DNA of 5,110 nucleotides from an uncultured Desulfobulbaceae bacterium (lineage in GTDB: Bacteria; Desulfobacterota; Desulfobulbia; Desulfobulbales; BM004), in assembly GCA_947258675.1 (NCBI GenBank), contig CAMYJP010000173.1, positions 1 to 5,110 of the forward strand, given 5' to 3'. Positions 1 to 5,110 of this stretch are shown in pieces. The translations under genes were made by a program, and so were the position numbers. Within the stretch, counting starts at the first letter, position 1, and each line of letters begins with the position of its first letter. The notes beneath the pieces are model-generated. The model made no database searches, was not told where the DNA came from, and was given only the letters and a program-made list of their open reading frames with translations.

Positions 1-864
1 CCGGGTCTACAGTTTAAGCTAATGACTATACTGACCCTAACCTCAGGTACTGCTTTTATTATGTGGCTCGGGGAGCAAATGACCGAGCGAGGTATTGGAA
101 ACGGTATATCATTGATTATTTTTGCCGGGATAGTCGCCCGCATGCCAGCGGCTGTTGCTAATACTGTGAAAATGGTGAGCGCCGGCGAGATGACATTTAT
201 TTTTCTGCCAGTATTGCTCGCCTTAATGGTGCTCGTCGTTGGGATAATAATTTTCTGTGAAACGGCTCAAAGGCGAATTCCGATTCAATATGCAAAACGG
301 GTCGTAGGGCGAAAGGTTTATGGAGGACAAAGTTCGCATTTGCCATTGAAAATAAATATATCAGGAGTTATACCTCCTATCTTTGCCTCTTCCATAATGA
401 TGTTTCCTGCAACTATTGGCGGGCTTATCCAAATTGACTGGGTTCAGCAGATATCCGCATCTCTTAACCCTGGTACAGTTTATTACAATATACTTTTTGT
501 AGGGTTTATCGTCTTTTTCTGTTTTTTCTACACTGCGGTTACTTTCAATCCAGTTGATGTCTCAGAAAATTTGAAGAAAAACGGTGGGTTTATTCCTGGT
601 ATACGACCGGGGAAAAAGACCGCGGAATTTATTGATAAGGTCTTAACGCGTTTAACAGTAATAGGGGCTATATATGTCAGTATCATCTGCGTAATGCCAA
701 CTATTTTGATTAATAAGTTCAATGTACCTTTTTATTTTGGTGGCACTGCTTTGCTCATCGTTGTCGGCGTGGCTATTGATACTATTGCCCAAATAGAGTC
801 ACACCTGGTGATGCGGAATTATGAAGGTTTCATGAAAAAAGGAAGAATCAAGGGGCGAAGATAA
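1..864 (+). CDS. secY: Protein translocase subunit SecY, C-terminal part (5'-truncated by window edge)
   Basis: SecY is the channel-forming subunit of the SecYEG translocon in the inner membrane. With SecA it exports unfolded preproteins, and with ribosomes it inserts membrane proteins. The frame is open from base 1 and encodes 287 residues, about two thirds of the usual 430-445; the start lies upstream. The conserved segment [17 protein letters not shown] follows the first membrane span seen. Hydrophobic spans fall near window residues 8-24, 36-55, 65-86, 120-141, 160-182, 216-237 and 244-264, matching TM4 to TM10 of the family. The cytoplasmic C4 loop carries [14 protein letters not shown]. 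The C5 loop carries [13 protein letters not shown]; its arginine (codon at 604-606) aligns with E. coli R357, known to be needed for SecA-driven export. The tail ends [12 protein letters not shown], typical of full-length SecY, so the 3' end is intact. The next gene is map, 159 bp away, without the adk often found between them. Identification is secure. Confidence 0.98.
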   Translation, partial: PGLQFKLMTILTLTSGTAFIMWLGEQMTERGIGNGISLIIFAGIVARMPAAVANTVKMVSAGEMTFIFLPVLLALMVLVVGIIIFCETAQRRIPIQYAKRVVGRKVYGGQSSHLPLKINISGVIPPIFASSIMMFPATIGGLIQIDWVQQISASLNPGTVYYNILFVGFIVFFCFFYTAVTFNPVDVSENLKKNGGFIPGIRPGKKTAEFIDKVLTRLTVIGAIYVSIICVMPTILINKFNVPFYFGGTALLIVVGVAIDTIAQIESHLVMRNYEGFMKKGRIKGRR

Positions 865-978
865 AATTGATTGTGGCTATTTCACTTAGCCGGGTTTAAG
901 TTTATCCGCATTATAGGGTTGGATTTTTCAAGGGCGATTTCATTTACTACCAAAAATGATCTGCCTTTTTTTGTTGAT

Positions 979-998
979 GTTCAAAAGTGACATTGAAC
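979..998. repeat. Perfect 6-bp inverted repeat upstream of map
   Basis: GTTCAA (979-984) and TTGAAC (993-998) are perfect inverse copies separated by 8 bases. In RNA they could form a small stem-loop ending about 11 bases before the map ribosome binding site; in DNA they could be a dyad for a dimeric regulator. No U-tract follows, so it is not a classic terminator. No function is established, and a 6-bp arm pair in a 159-bp gap may be chance. Confidence 0.35.
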
Positions 999-1009
999 GG
1001 TATCTAGCG

Positions 1010-1014
1010 AAGGT
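1010..1014 (+). promoter_or_regulatory. Ribosome binding site supporting the GTG start of map
   Basis: AAGGT lies 9 bases before the GTG at 1024. An in-frame TAA at 1018-1020 excludes any start further upstream, and no ATG, GTG or TTG codon occurs in frame before the conserved LKSAAEI segment, so this site and the stop together fix the start. Confidence 0.7.
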
Positions 1015-1023
1015 AAATAAATA

Positions 1024-1812
1024 GTGGTAGGTAACGGATCTGCTAACGCCAAACATGTCACTTTAAAAAGCGCGGCAGAGATACAGATAATGCGCAAGGC
1101 CAATCAGATTGTGGCCGCTACTTTGGACATGCTCAGAAGGAAAATTTACCCTGGGTGTTCCACAAAGGATCTTGATCTCTGGGCCGAACAATTTGCAAAA
1201 AAAAATAATGCTGTTCCAGCCTTTAAGGGATATCACGGTTTTCCTGGTAGTTTGTGTGTATCCCTTAATGAACAGGTTGTTCATGGAATCCCATCCAAAG
1301 ACGTCATCCTTAAGAAAGGCGATATTATTAGCATTGATTTTGGCGTTAAATATAGGGGGTATTTCGGTGATGCAGCTATTACCGTTGCAATAGGTAATGT
1401 TAGTAAAGAGAAATCCGCCCTACTAGAATCTACTAACCAGGCACTCTACAAAGGCATTGAGATGGCCAAGGTCGGTAAGAGAGTAAATGATATATCCAGT
1501 GCAATTCAAAAGCATGTAGAAGAACAGGGATATTCAGTAGTCAGACAGTTTGTTGGGCACGGGATAGGCAGCAACCTTCACGAAGGGCCTGAAATACCAA
1601 ATTTCGTCAGAAACAATAAGTCGCCAAGATTATTACCTGGAATGGTTATAGCAATTGAGCCCATGGTTAACTTGGGTTCTCATGATGTCAAAGTATTACA
1701 GGATGGCTGGACGGTAGTTACAGTAGACAAGTCGCCCTCGGCCCATTTTGAACATTCGATTGCTGTTACTGAAGATGGCCCCATTATTTTAAGTGAACTG
1801 AGTTGTAGGTAA
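1024..1812 (+). CDS. map: Type I methionine aminopeptidase
   Basis: This cytosolic metalloprotease removes the initiator methionine from nascent proteins when the second residue is small. The 262-residue product is a single pita-bread catalytic domain, close to the 264 of E. coli MAP, with no zinc-finger or linker extension, so it is the short bacterial type. All five metal ligands are present: D105 (in SIDFG), D116 (YFGDAA), H179 (VGHGIG), E212 (IEPMV) and E243 (HFEHS). They correspond one for one to E. coli D97, D108, H171, E204 and E235 at a constant offset of 8. The catalytic-pocket histidines H87 (VVHGIP) and H186 (LHEGPE) are also kept. The N-terminus has about eight extra residues before the canonical LKSAAEIQIMRKA helix. 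Translation starts at GTG. The gene sits between secY and infA, its usual location, and may be cotranscribed with secY. Enzyme identity is secure. Confidence 0.97.
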   Translation: MVGNGSANAKHVTLKSAAEIQIMRKANQIVAATLDMLRRKIYPGCSTKDLDLWAEQFAKKNNAVPAFKGYHGFPGSLCVSLNEQVVHGIPSKDVILKKGDIISIDFGVKYRGYFGDAAITVAIGNVSKEKSALLESTNQALYKGIEMAKVGKRVNDISSAIQKHVEEQGYSVVRQFVGHGIGSNLHEGPEIPNFVRNNKSPRLLPGMVIAIEPMVNLGSHDVKVLQDGWTVVTVDKSPSAHFEHSIAVTEDGPIILSELSCR

Positions 1813-1896
1813 TTTTTTTTAGAGATCAATAAAATAATAGTATTATATTTCATCCGGATAGAGTAAATTCACATATTTTGATAATTTTATTCCGGC

Positions 1897-1902
1897 TATA
1901 AT
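1897..1902 (+). promoter_or_regulatory. Candidate sigma-70 -10 hexamer upstream of infA
   Basis: A perfect TATAAT lies 47 bases before the infA ATG in an AT-rich 137-bp gap. The -35 position is weak: with a 17-bp spacer it reads TATTTT, and the better-looking TTGATA (1878-1883) is only 13 bp away, too close for standard sigma-70 geometry. AT-rich sequence at about 1829-1850 could act as an UP element. A promoter here would let infA and the downstream ribosomal genes be transcribed independently of secY-map, as is known for infA in E. coli. In AT-rich DNA such a hexamer can occur by chance. Confidence 0.35.
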
Positions 1903-1949
1903 CTTATTTATCTAAATAATATTTATTTTCCAAACAAGGATCTGGTTTT

Positions 1950-2177
1950 ATGGCAAAAGAAGAGGCCATTGAAGTTGAAGGAAAAATAGTTGAACCTCTG
2001 CCCAATGCCATGTTTCGGGTAGAGTTAGAGAACGGGCATAAAGTGCTGGCGCATATTTCTGGCAAGATGAGAATGCATTTTATTAAAATTCTCCCTGGAG
2101 ATCAAGTCACAGTTGAGTTGTCGCCTTATGATCTTTCCAGAGGGAGAATTACATTTCGATCAAGAAACAAGAAATAA
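1950..2177 (+). CDS. infA: Translation initiation factor IF-1
   Basis: IF-1 binds the A site of the 30S subunit during initiation, cooperates with IF-2 and IF-3, and blocks premature tRNA entry. The 75-residue product is a single S1-type OB fold. Nearly every conserved block is visible: MAKE at the start, [14 protein letters not shown] (residues 17-30), AHISGKMR (34-41), [21 protein letters not shown] (roughly 47-67) and FRSR near the end. It is three residues longer than the 72-residue E. coli protein because of a basic NKK tail. The ATG at 1950 is preceded by AAGGA (1936-1940) with 9-base spacing. It begins a run of translation genes (infA, rpmJ, rpsM, rpsK, rpsD), and a possible promoter lies just upstream. 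Identification is secure. Confidence 0.98.
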   Translation: MAKEEAIEVEGKIVEPLPNAMFRVELENGHKVLAHISGKMRMHFIKILPGDQVTVELSPYDLSRGRITFRSRNKK

Positions 2178-2214
2178 ATATTTGTTAGGATTTCTTTGAA
2201 AACAGGGTGATAGC

Positions 2215-2328
2215 ATGAAAGTACGCGCTTCAGTAAAAAAAATGTGCAGCGACTGTAAGGTTTATAAGCGTAAAGGTGTTGTGCGTGTATCTTGTAAAGT
2301 CAAGAAGCACAAGCAAAGACAAGGTTAA
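2215..2328 (+). CDS. rpmJ: 50S ribosomal protein L36 (zinc-binding form)
   Basis: L36 is the smallest 50S protein, a zinc ribbon that helps organise 23S rRNA late in large-subunit assembly. The 37-codon frame starts [14 protein letters not shown] and ends KKHKQRQG, the family signature at both ends, and matches the usual 37-38 residues. The four zinc ligands C11, C14, C27 and H32 are all present (CxxC, x12, C, x4, H), so this is the zinc-binding C+ form rather than the cysteine-free paralogue that many bacteria express under zinc starvation. The ATG at 2215 is preceded by AGGGTGA (2204-2210), which pairs well with the 16S 3' end. It lies 37 bp after infA and 39 bp before rpsM, the standard order. 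It is short enough to be missed by gene callers with a length cutoff. Confidence 0.97.
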   Translation: MKVRASVKKMCSDCKVYKRKGVVRVSCKVKKHKQRQG

Positions 2329-2353
2329 TTGTTTTTTAGTTTAATTTATAGTT

Positions 2354-2359
2354 GGAGGT
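2354..2359 (+). promoter_or_regulatory. Strong ribosome binding site for the TTG start of rpsM
   Basis: GGAGGT lies 8 bases before the TTG at 2368. The family begins MARIAGV, and TTG-GCA-AGA-ATA-GCA-GGT gives exactly this, so the start must be TTG. The near-perfect Shine-Dalgarno sequence probably offsets the weak start codon. Confidence 0.85.
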
Positions 2360-2367
2360 AAAAGACC

Positions 2368-2736
2368 TTGGCAAGAATAGCAGGTGTTGATATTCCCAGA
2401 AATAAGCATATGGCAATAGCCTTAACCTACATTCATGGGATAGGGAGGACAACAGCCAGAAAAATTCTGGATAAAGCAAAACTAGCACATAGTATGAATA
2501 GTGATGATTTGAGTGATGGTGACATTGCACAAATTAGAAAGATTATCGAAGGTGAATTTACTGTTGAGGGTGATCGCCGTCGTGAAGTCTCGATGGATAT
2601 CAAAAGGTTAATGGACTCTGGAAGCTATCGAGGCCTCAGGCATCGAAAAGGGCTACCTTGTCGAGGGCAGAGAACAAGTACTAATGCCAGGACGCGTAAA
2701 GGACCTAAACGTGGAGCAGGAGTACGAAGGCGATAG
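2368..2736 (+). CDS. rpsM: 30S ribosomal protein S13
   Basis: S13 sits in the head of the 30S subunit, contacts 16S rRNA and the P-site tRNA through its basic tail, and forms bridges to the 50S subunit. The product has 122 residues (118 in E. coli). [14 protein letters not shown] at the N-terminus and the helix-turn segment with IHGIG (22-26) are conserved, followed by the variable middle, [10 protein letters not shown] (66-75) and the C-terminal block [16 protein letters not shown] (88-103) with [11 protein letters not shown]. The tail ends in GAGVRRR, a basic extension typical of tRNA-contacting S13 tails. It is the first gene of the alpha operon in E. coli, where S4 represses translation at a pseudoknot around its start; I could not make out an equivalent in the 39-bp leader here. 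Unusual point: it begins with TTG. It ends in TAG. Confidence 0.98.
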   Translation: MARIAGVDIPRNKHMAIALTYIHGIGRTTARKILDKAKLAHSMNSDDLSDGDIAQIRKIIEGEFTVEGDRRREVSMDIKRLMDSGSYRGLRHRKGLPCRGQRTSTNARTRKGPKRGAGVRRR

Positions 2737-2800
2737 ATCGGTATACAGTAAATGGTGGTAGAATAGCCAACAAGAAATAAACGATTAATCTGAAACATTC

Positions 2801-2815
2801 CCCTTGCAGGGCAAG
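2801..2815 (+). other. Two overlapping, mutually exclusive short hairpins before rpsK
   Basis: Within 15 bases two stems compete: CCCT (2801-2804) with AGGG (2808-2811), loop TGC; and CTTGC (2803-2807) with GCAAG (2811-2815), loop AGG. They end 6 bases before the rpsK ribosome binding site (GGAGA, 2822-2826). Each is small, so a structural role in the leader is only a possibility. No U-tract follows. Confidence 0.3.
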
Positions 2816-2831
2816 TATCATGGAGATATAA

Positions 2832-3230
2832 ATGGCGGCACCGAAAAAAAGCGCAGGACGGATAAGAAGAAAAGAAAGGAAAAATATTCCGGAAGGCATA
2901 GTTCACATACAATCTACATTTAATAATACAATAATCACCATTGCTGATAAGCAGGGCAATGCAGTTTCATGGGCCAGTGCCGGTTGCCTCGGGTTCAAAG
3001 GGTCACGCAAAAGCACCCCATTCGCTGCCCAGAATGCTGTCGCTGAGGCTGCCCAGAAAGCCATGGATCATGGCATGCGGAAAGTCGAAGTAAGAGTAAA
3101 GGGGCCTGGGCCTGGTCGTGAGGCAGCATTGAGAGCATTACAGGTTGCCGGCTTTGAAGTAAGCCGTATCAGCGATGTCACTCCTCTCCCGCATAACGGC
3201 TGCAAACCACCAAAACGCAGAAGAGTTTAA
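2832..3230 (+). CDS. rpsK: 30S ribosomal protein S11
   Basis: S11 lies on the 30S platform, binds 16S rRNA near the E site and contacts S18 and S7. The product has 132 residues against 129 in E. coli. The N-terminus is strongly basic ([13 protein letters not shown]), as expected for an rRNA-threading tail. Core motifs are [16 protein letters not shown] (22-37), [14 protein letters not shown] (54-67), [15 protein letters not shown] (89-103) and the end [19 protein letters not shown]122-G123 matches the Asn-Gly pair of E. coli S11 (N119) known to form isoaspartate. Residue 52 is cysteine in AGCLGF, where E. coli has glycine; this site varies in the family. The ATG at 2832 has GGAGA 5 bases before it. 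The stop TAA is followed at once by an in-frame TAG. It lies between S13 and S4, as in other bacteria. Confidence 0.98.
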   Translation: MAAPKKSAGRIRRKERKNIPEGIVHIQSTFNNTIITIADKQGNAVSWASAGCLGFKGSRKSTPFAAQNAVAEAAQKAMDHGMRKVEVRVKGPGPGREAALRALQVAGFEVSRISDVTPLPHNGCKPPKRRRV

Positions 3231-3248
3231 TAGCTTCAGTAGTTTTGC

Positions 3249-3282
3249 CAACAGCTGTATTTTTAAAGAATATGGACTGTTG
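3249..3282 (+). other. Imperfect stem-loop in the rpsK-rpsD gap
   Basis: CAACAG (3249-3254) can pair with CTGTTG (3277-3282). Inside, an AU-rich arm pairs TATTTT (3258-3263) with AGAATA (3267-3272) through five Watson-Crick pairs and one G-U, separated from the outer stem by a small asymmetric internal loop. An 8-bp palindrome ACAGCTGT (3251-3258) overlaps it. It lies about 75 bases before the rpsD start in a 127-bp gap. It could be a processing site or leader element, or chance folding of AT-rich sequence; no U-tract directly follows, so a terminator is unlikely. Confidence 0.3.
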
Positions 3283-3346
3283 CTCTACGGATTTATTATT
3301 TTAATTTTTTGATAATATTTGAATTATAAAAAAAATAGTATTTGAT

Positions 3347-3352
3347 GGAGGT
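3347..3352 (+). promoter_or_regulatory. Strong ribosome binding site for the TTG start of rpsD
   Basis: GGAGGT lies 5 bases before the TTG at 3358. The family begins MARY, and TTG-GCC-AGA-TAT gives it exactly, so TTG is the start codon. This is the same pairing of full Shine-Dalgarno with TTG as at rpsM. Confidence 0.85.
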
Positions 3353-3357
3353 TTAGA

Positions 3358-3987
3358 TTGGCCAGATATACAGGCGCTTCATGCAGGATGTGCAGACGTG
3401 AAAATCTTAAATTGTTTCTAAAGGGTGATAGGTGCTACTCTGATAAGTGTTCATATGAACGCAGAGCATATGCGCCGGGACAACATGGGCAGTCAAGGTT
3501 TCGGAAAGTTTCCGACTATGCGATTCAGCTTCGGGAAAAGCAGAAGGTTAAAAGAATGTATGGCATGTTAGAAGGCCAGTTCCGGAAGTATTTTCAAATG
3601 GCGGATATGAGTAAAGGAGTTACAGGTGAAAACCTGTTAGTTTTGCTTGAAAGAAGATTGGACAACACCATGTATCGACTAGGATTTGCTAGCTCAAGAT
3701 CCCAAGGAAGGCAAATCGTAAAGCACAATCACGTATTGATAAATGGTAGGCGGGTTAGTATCCCTTCATTTTTGGTATCTGCTGGAGATATTATCAGTAT
3801 AAAAGAAAAAAGCCGAAAAAATGCCGGTATTCAGGAGAACCTCGAGTTGGTTGCCCGCCGACCTATGCCAAGTTGGCTTGAGCTGGACAAGGACAATTTC
3901 CAGGGAACAGTCAAAGGTAAACCAGAGAGAGATGAAATAACCATGCCGATTCAAGAGCAGCTTATAGTTGAACTTTACTCTAAATAG
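3358..3987 (+). CDS. rpsD: 30S ribosomal protein S4 (zinc-ligand form)
   Basis: S4 is a primary 16S rRNA binder that nucleates assembly of the 30S body and contributes to decoding fidelity. In E. coli it also represses its own operon. The product has 209 residues (206 in E. coli). The N-terminal domain holds C9, C12, C26 and C31, the same positions as the zinc-binding cysteines of Thermus S4; E. coli S4 lacks this set. Then come YAPGQHG (38-44), [18 protein letters not shown] (52-69), and [21 protein letters not shown], which opens the S4 RNA-binding domain containing [17 protein letters not shown] (about 117-133). The C-terminus is [22 protein letters not shown], typical and complete. It starts with TTG and stops with TAG, followed after one codon by an in-frame TGA. 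The 127-bp gap upstream is long for this operon. Confidence 0.98.
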   Translation: MARYTGASCRMCRRENLKLFLKGDRCYSDKCSYERRAYAPGQHGQSRFRKVSDYAIQLREKQKVKRMYGMLEGQFRKYFQMADMSKGVTGENLLVLLERRLDNTMYRLGFASSRSQGRQIVKHNHVLINGRRVSIPSFLVSAGDIISIKEKSRKNAGIQENLELVARRPMPSWLELDKDNFQGTVKGKPERDEITMPIQEQLIVELYSK

Positions 3988-4047
3988 TGGTGAGTCTTAA
4001 GCGCTTTTGGACTAAGTGAAGGAAAATAAATATAGGAAAAACCGGCC

Positions 4048-5100
4048 ATGACAAATGATTTTCAAGAGGAAACCCCTTTTTACAGAAACTGGTGTGAGTT
4101 AATTCAGCCAGAACGATTGGAAGTTGACAGAGATAGCCACACAGAATTGTACGGAAAATTCGTCTGCCAGCCACTGGAACGAGGATTTGCCACTACTATC
4201 GGCAATTCCTTACGTCGAATCCTTCTATCATCTATTCAGGGTGCTGCTATCACTTCAGTTAAAATTGATGGAGCTCTACACGAGTTTTCTACAATTAATG
4301 GGGTGTTGGAAGATGTTACTGAAATTATCCTCAACCTGAAAGAAGTTCGCCTTAAGCTTAATTCACCTGATAGTAAAATCGTCAGAATAGAGAAAAGCGA
4401 AATTGGTCCAGTTACGGCAGAGGATATAATAACTGATGGATCAGTTGAGGTAATGACACCTGAGAAGCATATTTGCACAATTACCGGTGAAGGTAAATTC
4501 GTAGCCGAACTTGAGGTAAAGTGGGGGAAAGGATACCTGCCTGCAGAGTTCAACAAAGACGAAAACCAGGCCATTGGTGTAATTCCCATTGATTCAATTT
4601 TTACCCCAATTAAAAAAGTTCAGTATGTTGTAAGTCAGGCTCGAGTCGGGCAACAAACTGACTATGACAAACTGACCATGGAAATTCATACCGATGGTAG
4701 TGTCACACCTGAGAACGCTCTTGCTTATTCGTCAAAAATTTTAAAAGAGCATATGGCTATATTCATTAATTTTGATGAAGAAGCAGCTGAGCCTGAAATT
4801 GAGGAGCAGGAAGAGGACGATACACCACCATTGAATGAAAATCTTTATAGGACGGTAGAAGACTTGGAGCTCTCTGTGCGATCTGCAAATTGTCTGAAAA
4901 ATGCCAATATAAATTATATCGGTGAACTGGTGCAGAGAACAGAAGCTGAAATGCTGAAAACCAAAAATTTTGGCCGTAAATCTCTCAACGAAATCAAACA
5001 ACTTCTTGCTGAAATGGATTTGGCTTTGGGGACCAAAATTGAAGGGTGGGAGCCACCACCGGATCCGGTTAAGGCAGGAACCGAAGAAGAGATTAATTAG
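4048..5100 (+). CDS. rpoA: DNA-directed RNA polymerase subunit alpha
   Basis: Alpha dimerises to start assembly of the core enzyme, and its C-terminal domain contacts UP elements and activators. The product has 350 residues (329 in E. coli). The N-terminal domain (about 15-242) includes [20 protein letters not shown] (43-62) with R45, the residue needed for assembly in E. coli, plus [18 protein letters not shown] (73-90) and [12 protein letters not shown] (198-209). A linker at 243-261 has 11 acidic residues out of 19. The C-terminal domain keeps DNA-contact residues: R278, N281 and C282 in VRSANCLK, and G309, K311, S312 and E315 in [11 protein letters not shown]. These match E. coli R265, N268, C269, G296, K298, S299 and E302 at a constant offset of 13. 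A tail of about eight extra residues is acidic. The ATG at 4048 has AGGA (4034-4037) 10 bases upstream. It ends in TAG; rplQ would be expected just beyond the window. Confidence 0.98.
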   Translation: MTNDFQEETPFYRNWCELIQPERLEVDRDSHTELYGKFVCQPLERGFATTIGNSLRRILLSSIQGAAITSVKIDGALHEFSTINGVLEDVTEIILNLKEVRLKLNSPDSKIVRIEKSEIGPVTAEDIITDGSVEVMTPEKHICTITGEGKFVAELEVKWGKGYLPAEFNKDENQAIGVIPIDSIFTPIKKVQYVVSQARVGQQTDYDKLTMEIHTDGSVTPENALAYSSKILKEHMAIFINFDEEAAEPEIEEQEEDDTPPLNENLYRTVEDLELSVRSANCLKNANINYIGELVQRTEAEMLKTKNFGRKSLNEIKQLLAEMDLALGTKIEGWEPPPDPVKAGTEEEIN

Positions 5101-5110
5101 TGTCTATCCG

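Noticed and set aside
874..892. Stem GGCTA/TAGCC (with a flanking T-G pair) soon after the secY stop, as a possible terminator
   Set aside because: The stem is only 5-6 bp with a 7-base loop, and no T-run follows it, so it does not meet the pattern of an intrinsic terminator.
951..973. CAAAAA...TTTTTG pairing before map as a terminator
   Set aside because: The stem would be almost entirely A-T and too weak, with a long loop.
1813..1820. T8 run directly after the map stop, as a terminator tail
   Set aside because: No stable GC-rich hairpin precedes it; only a 3-bp stem can be drawn from the last map codons.
2329..2367. E. coli-type S4-binding pseudoknot at the rpsM start
   Set aside because: The leader is only 39 bp and AT-rich; I could not draw the nested helices of the known E. 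coli element by eye.
2625..2912. 95-residue minus-strand open frame spanning the rpsM end and rpsK start
   Set aside because: It overlaps two conserved ribosomal genes, has no recognisable domain or ribosome binding site, and is explained as a reverse shadow.
3307..3330. TTTTGATAAT followed by TATAAA before rpsD as a promoter, resembling the sequence before infA
   Set aside because: The decamer TTTTGATAAT does occur in both gaps (1876-1885 and 3307-3316), but the -35/-10 spacing is far too short here and AT-rich sequence explains the match.
4236..4589. 117-residue minus-strand open frame inside rpoA
   Set aside because: It lies wholly within a clearly conserved gene, has no recognisable motif, and its composition is that expected of an antisense shadow.
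1..5110. A previously undescribed system or inserted accessory genes
   Set aside because: All coding space is occupied by intact core genes in their conserved order, with no extra gene, repeat array or insertion boundary.

Overview
This window is a stretch of the conserved bacterial ribosomal protein supercluster, covering the end of the spc operon and the alpha operon. All genes are on the plus strand in the order secY (3' part) - map - infA - rpmJ - rpsM - rpsK - rpsD - rpoA. Every gene was recognised by direct comparison with remembered family sequences, and all reading frames are intact. No mobile element, CRISPR array, tRNA, rRNA, prophage or defence gene is visible. The minus-strand open frames are shadows of the plus-strand genes.

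Organism: a Gram-negative-type bacterium with a moderately AT-rich genome. The gene order (map directly after secY with no adk, and infA-rpmJ before rpsM), the RpoA N-terminus with a YRNW...LI.PE.LEVD-type motif, and a long acidic RpoA linker suggest Desulfobacterota (former Deltaproteobacteria), perhaps near Desulfobulbales. This is an inference from memory, not a search result.

Layout: 1-864 encodes the last 287 residues of the SecY translocon channel. A 159-bp gap follows, containing a 6-bp inverted repeat, and leads to the GTG-started methionine aminopeptidase gene (1024-1812). An AT-rich 137-bp gap with a perfect TATAAT hexamer precedes infA (1950-2177). rpmJ (2215-2328, 37 codons) encodes the zinc-ligand form of L36. 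rpsM (2368-2736, TTG start), rpsK (2832-3230) and rpsD (3358-3987, TTG start, zinc-ligand form of S4) encode 30S proteins. rpoA (4048-5100) ends 10 bases before the window edge; rplQ would be expected next.

The products act together in gene expression: initiation factor 1, three 30S proteins and one 50S protein build or start the ribosome, RpoA nucleates RNA polymerase assembly, MAP trims the initiator methionine of new chains, and SecY exports a share of them. The window looks like ordinary core genome. What merits a second look is detail: non-ATG starts on three genes, absence of adk, loose intergenic spacing (37-159 bp), small inverted repeats in the gaps, paired zinc-type ribosomal proteins, and three TAG stops. 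I found no evidence for a previously undescribed system.
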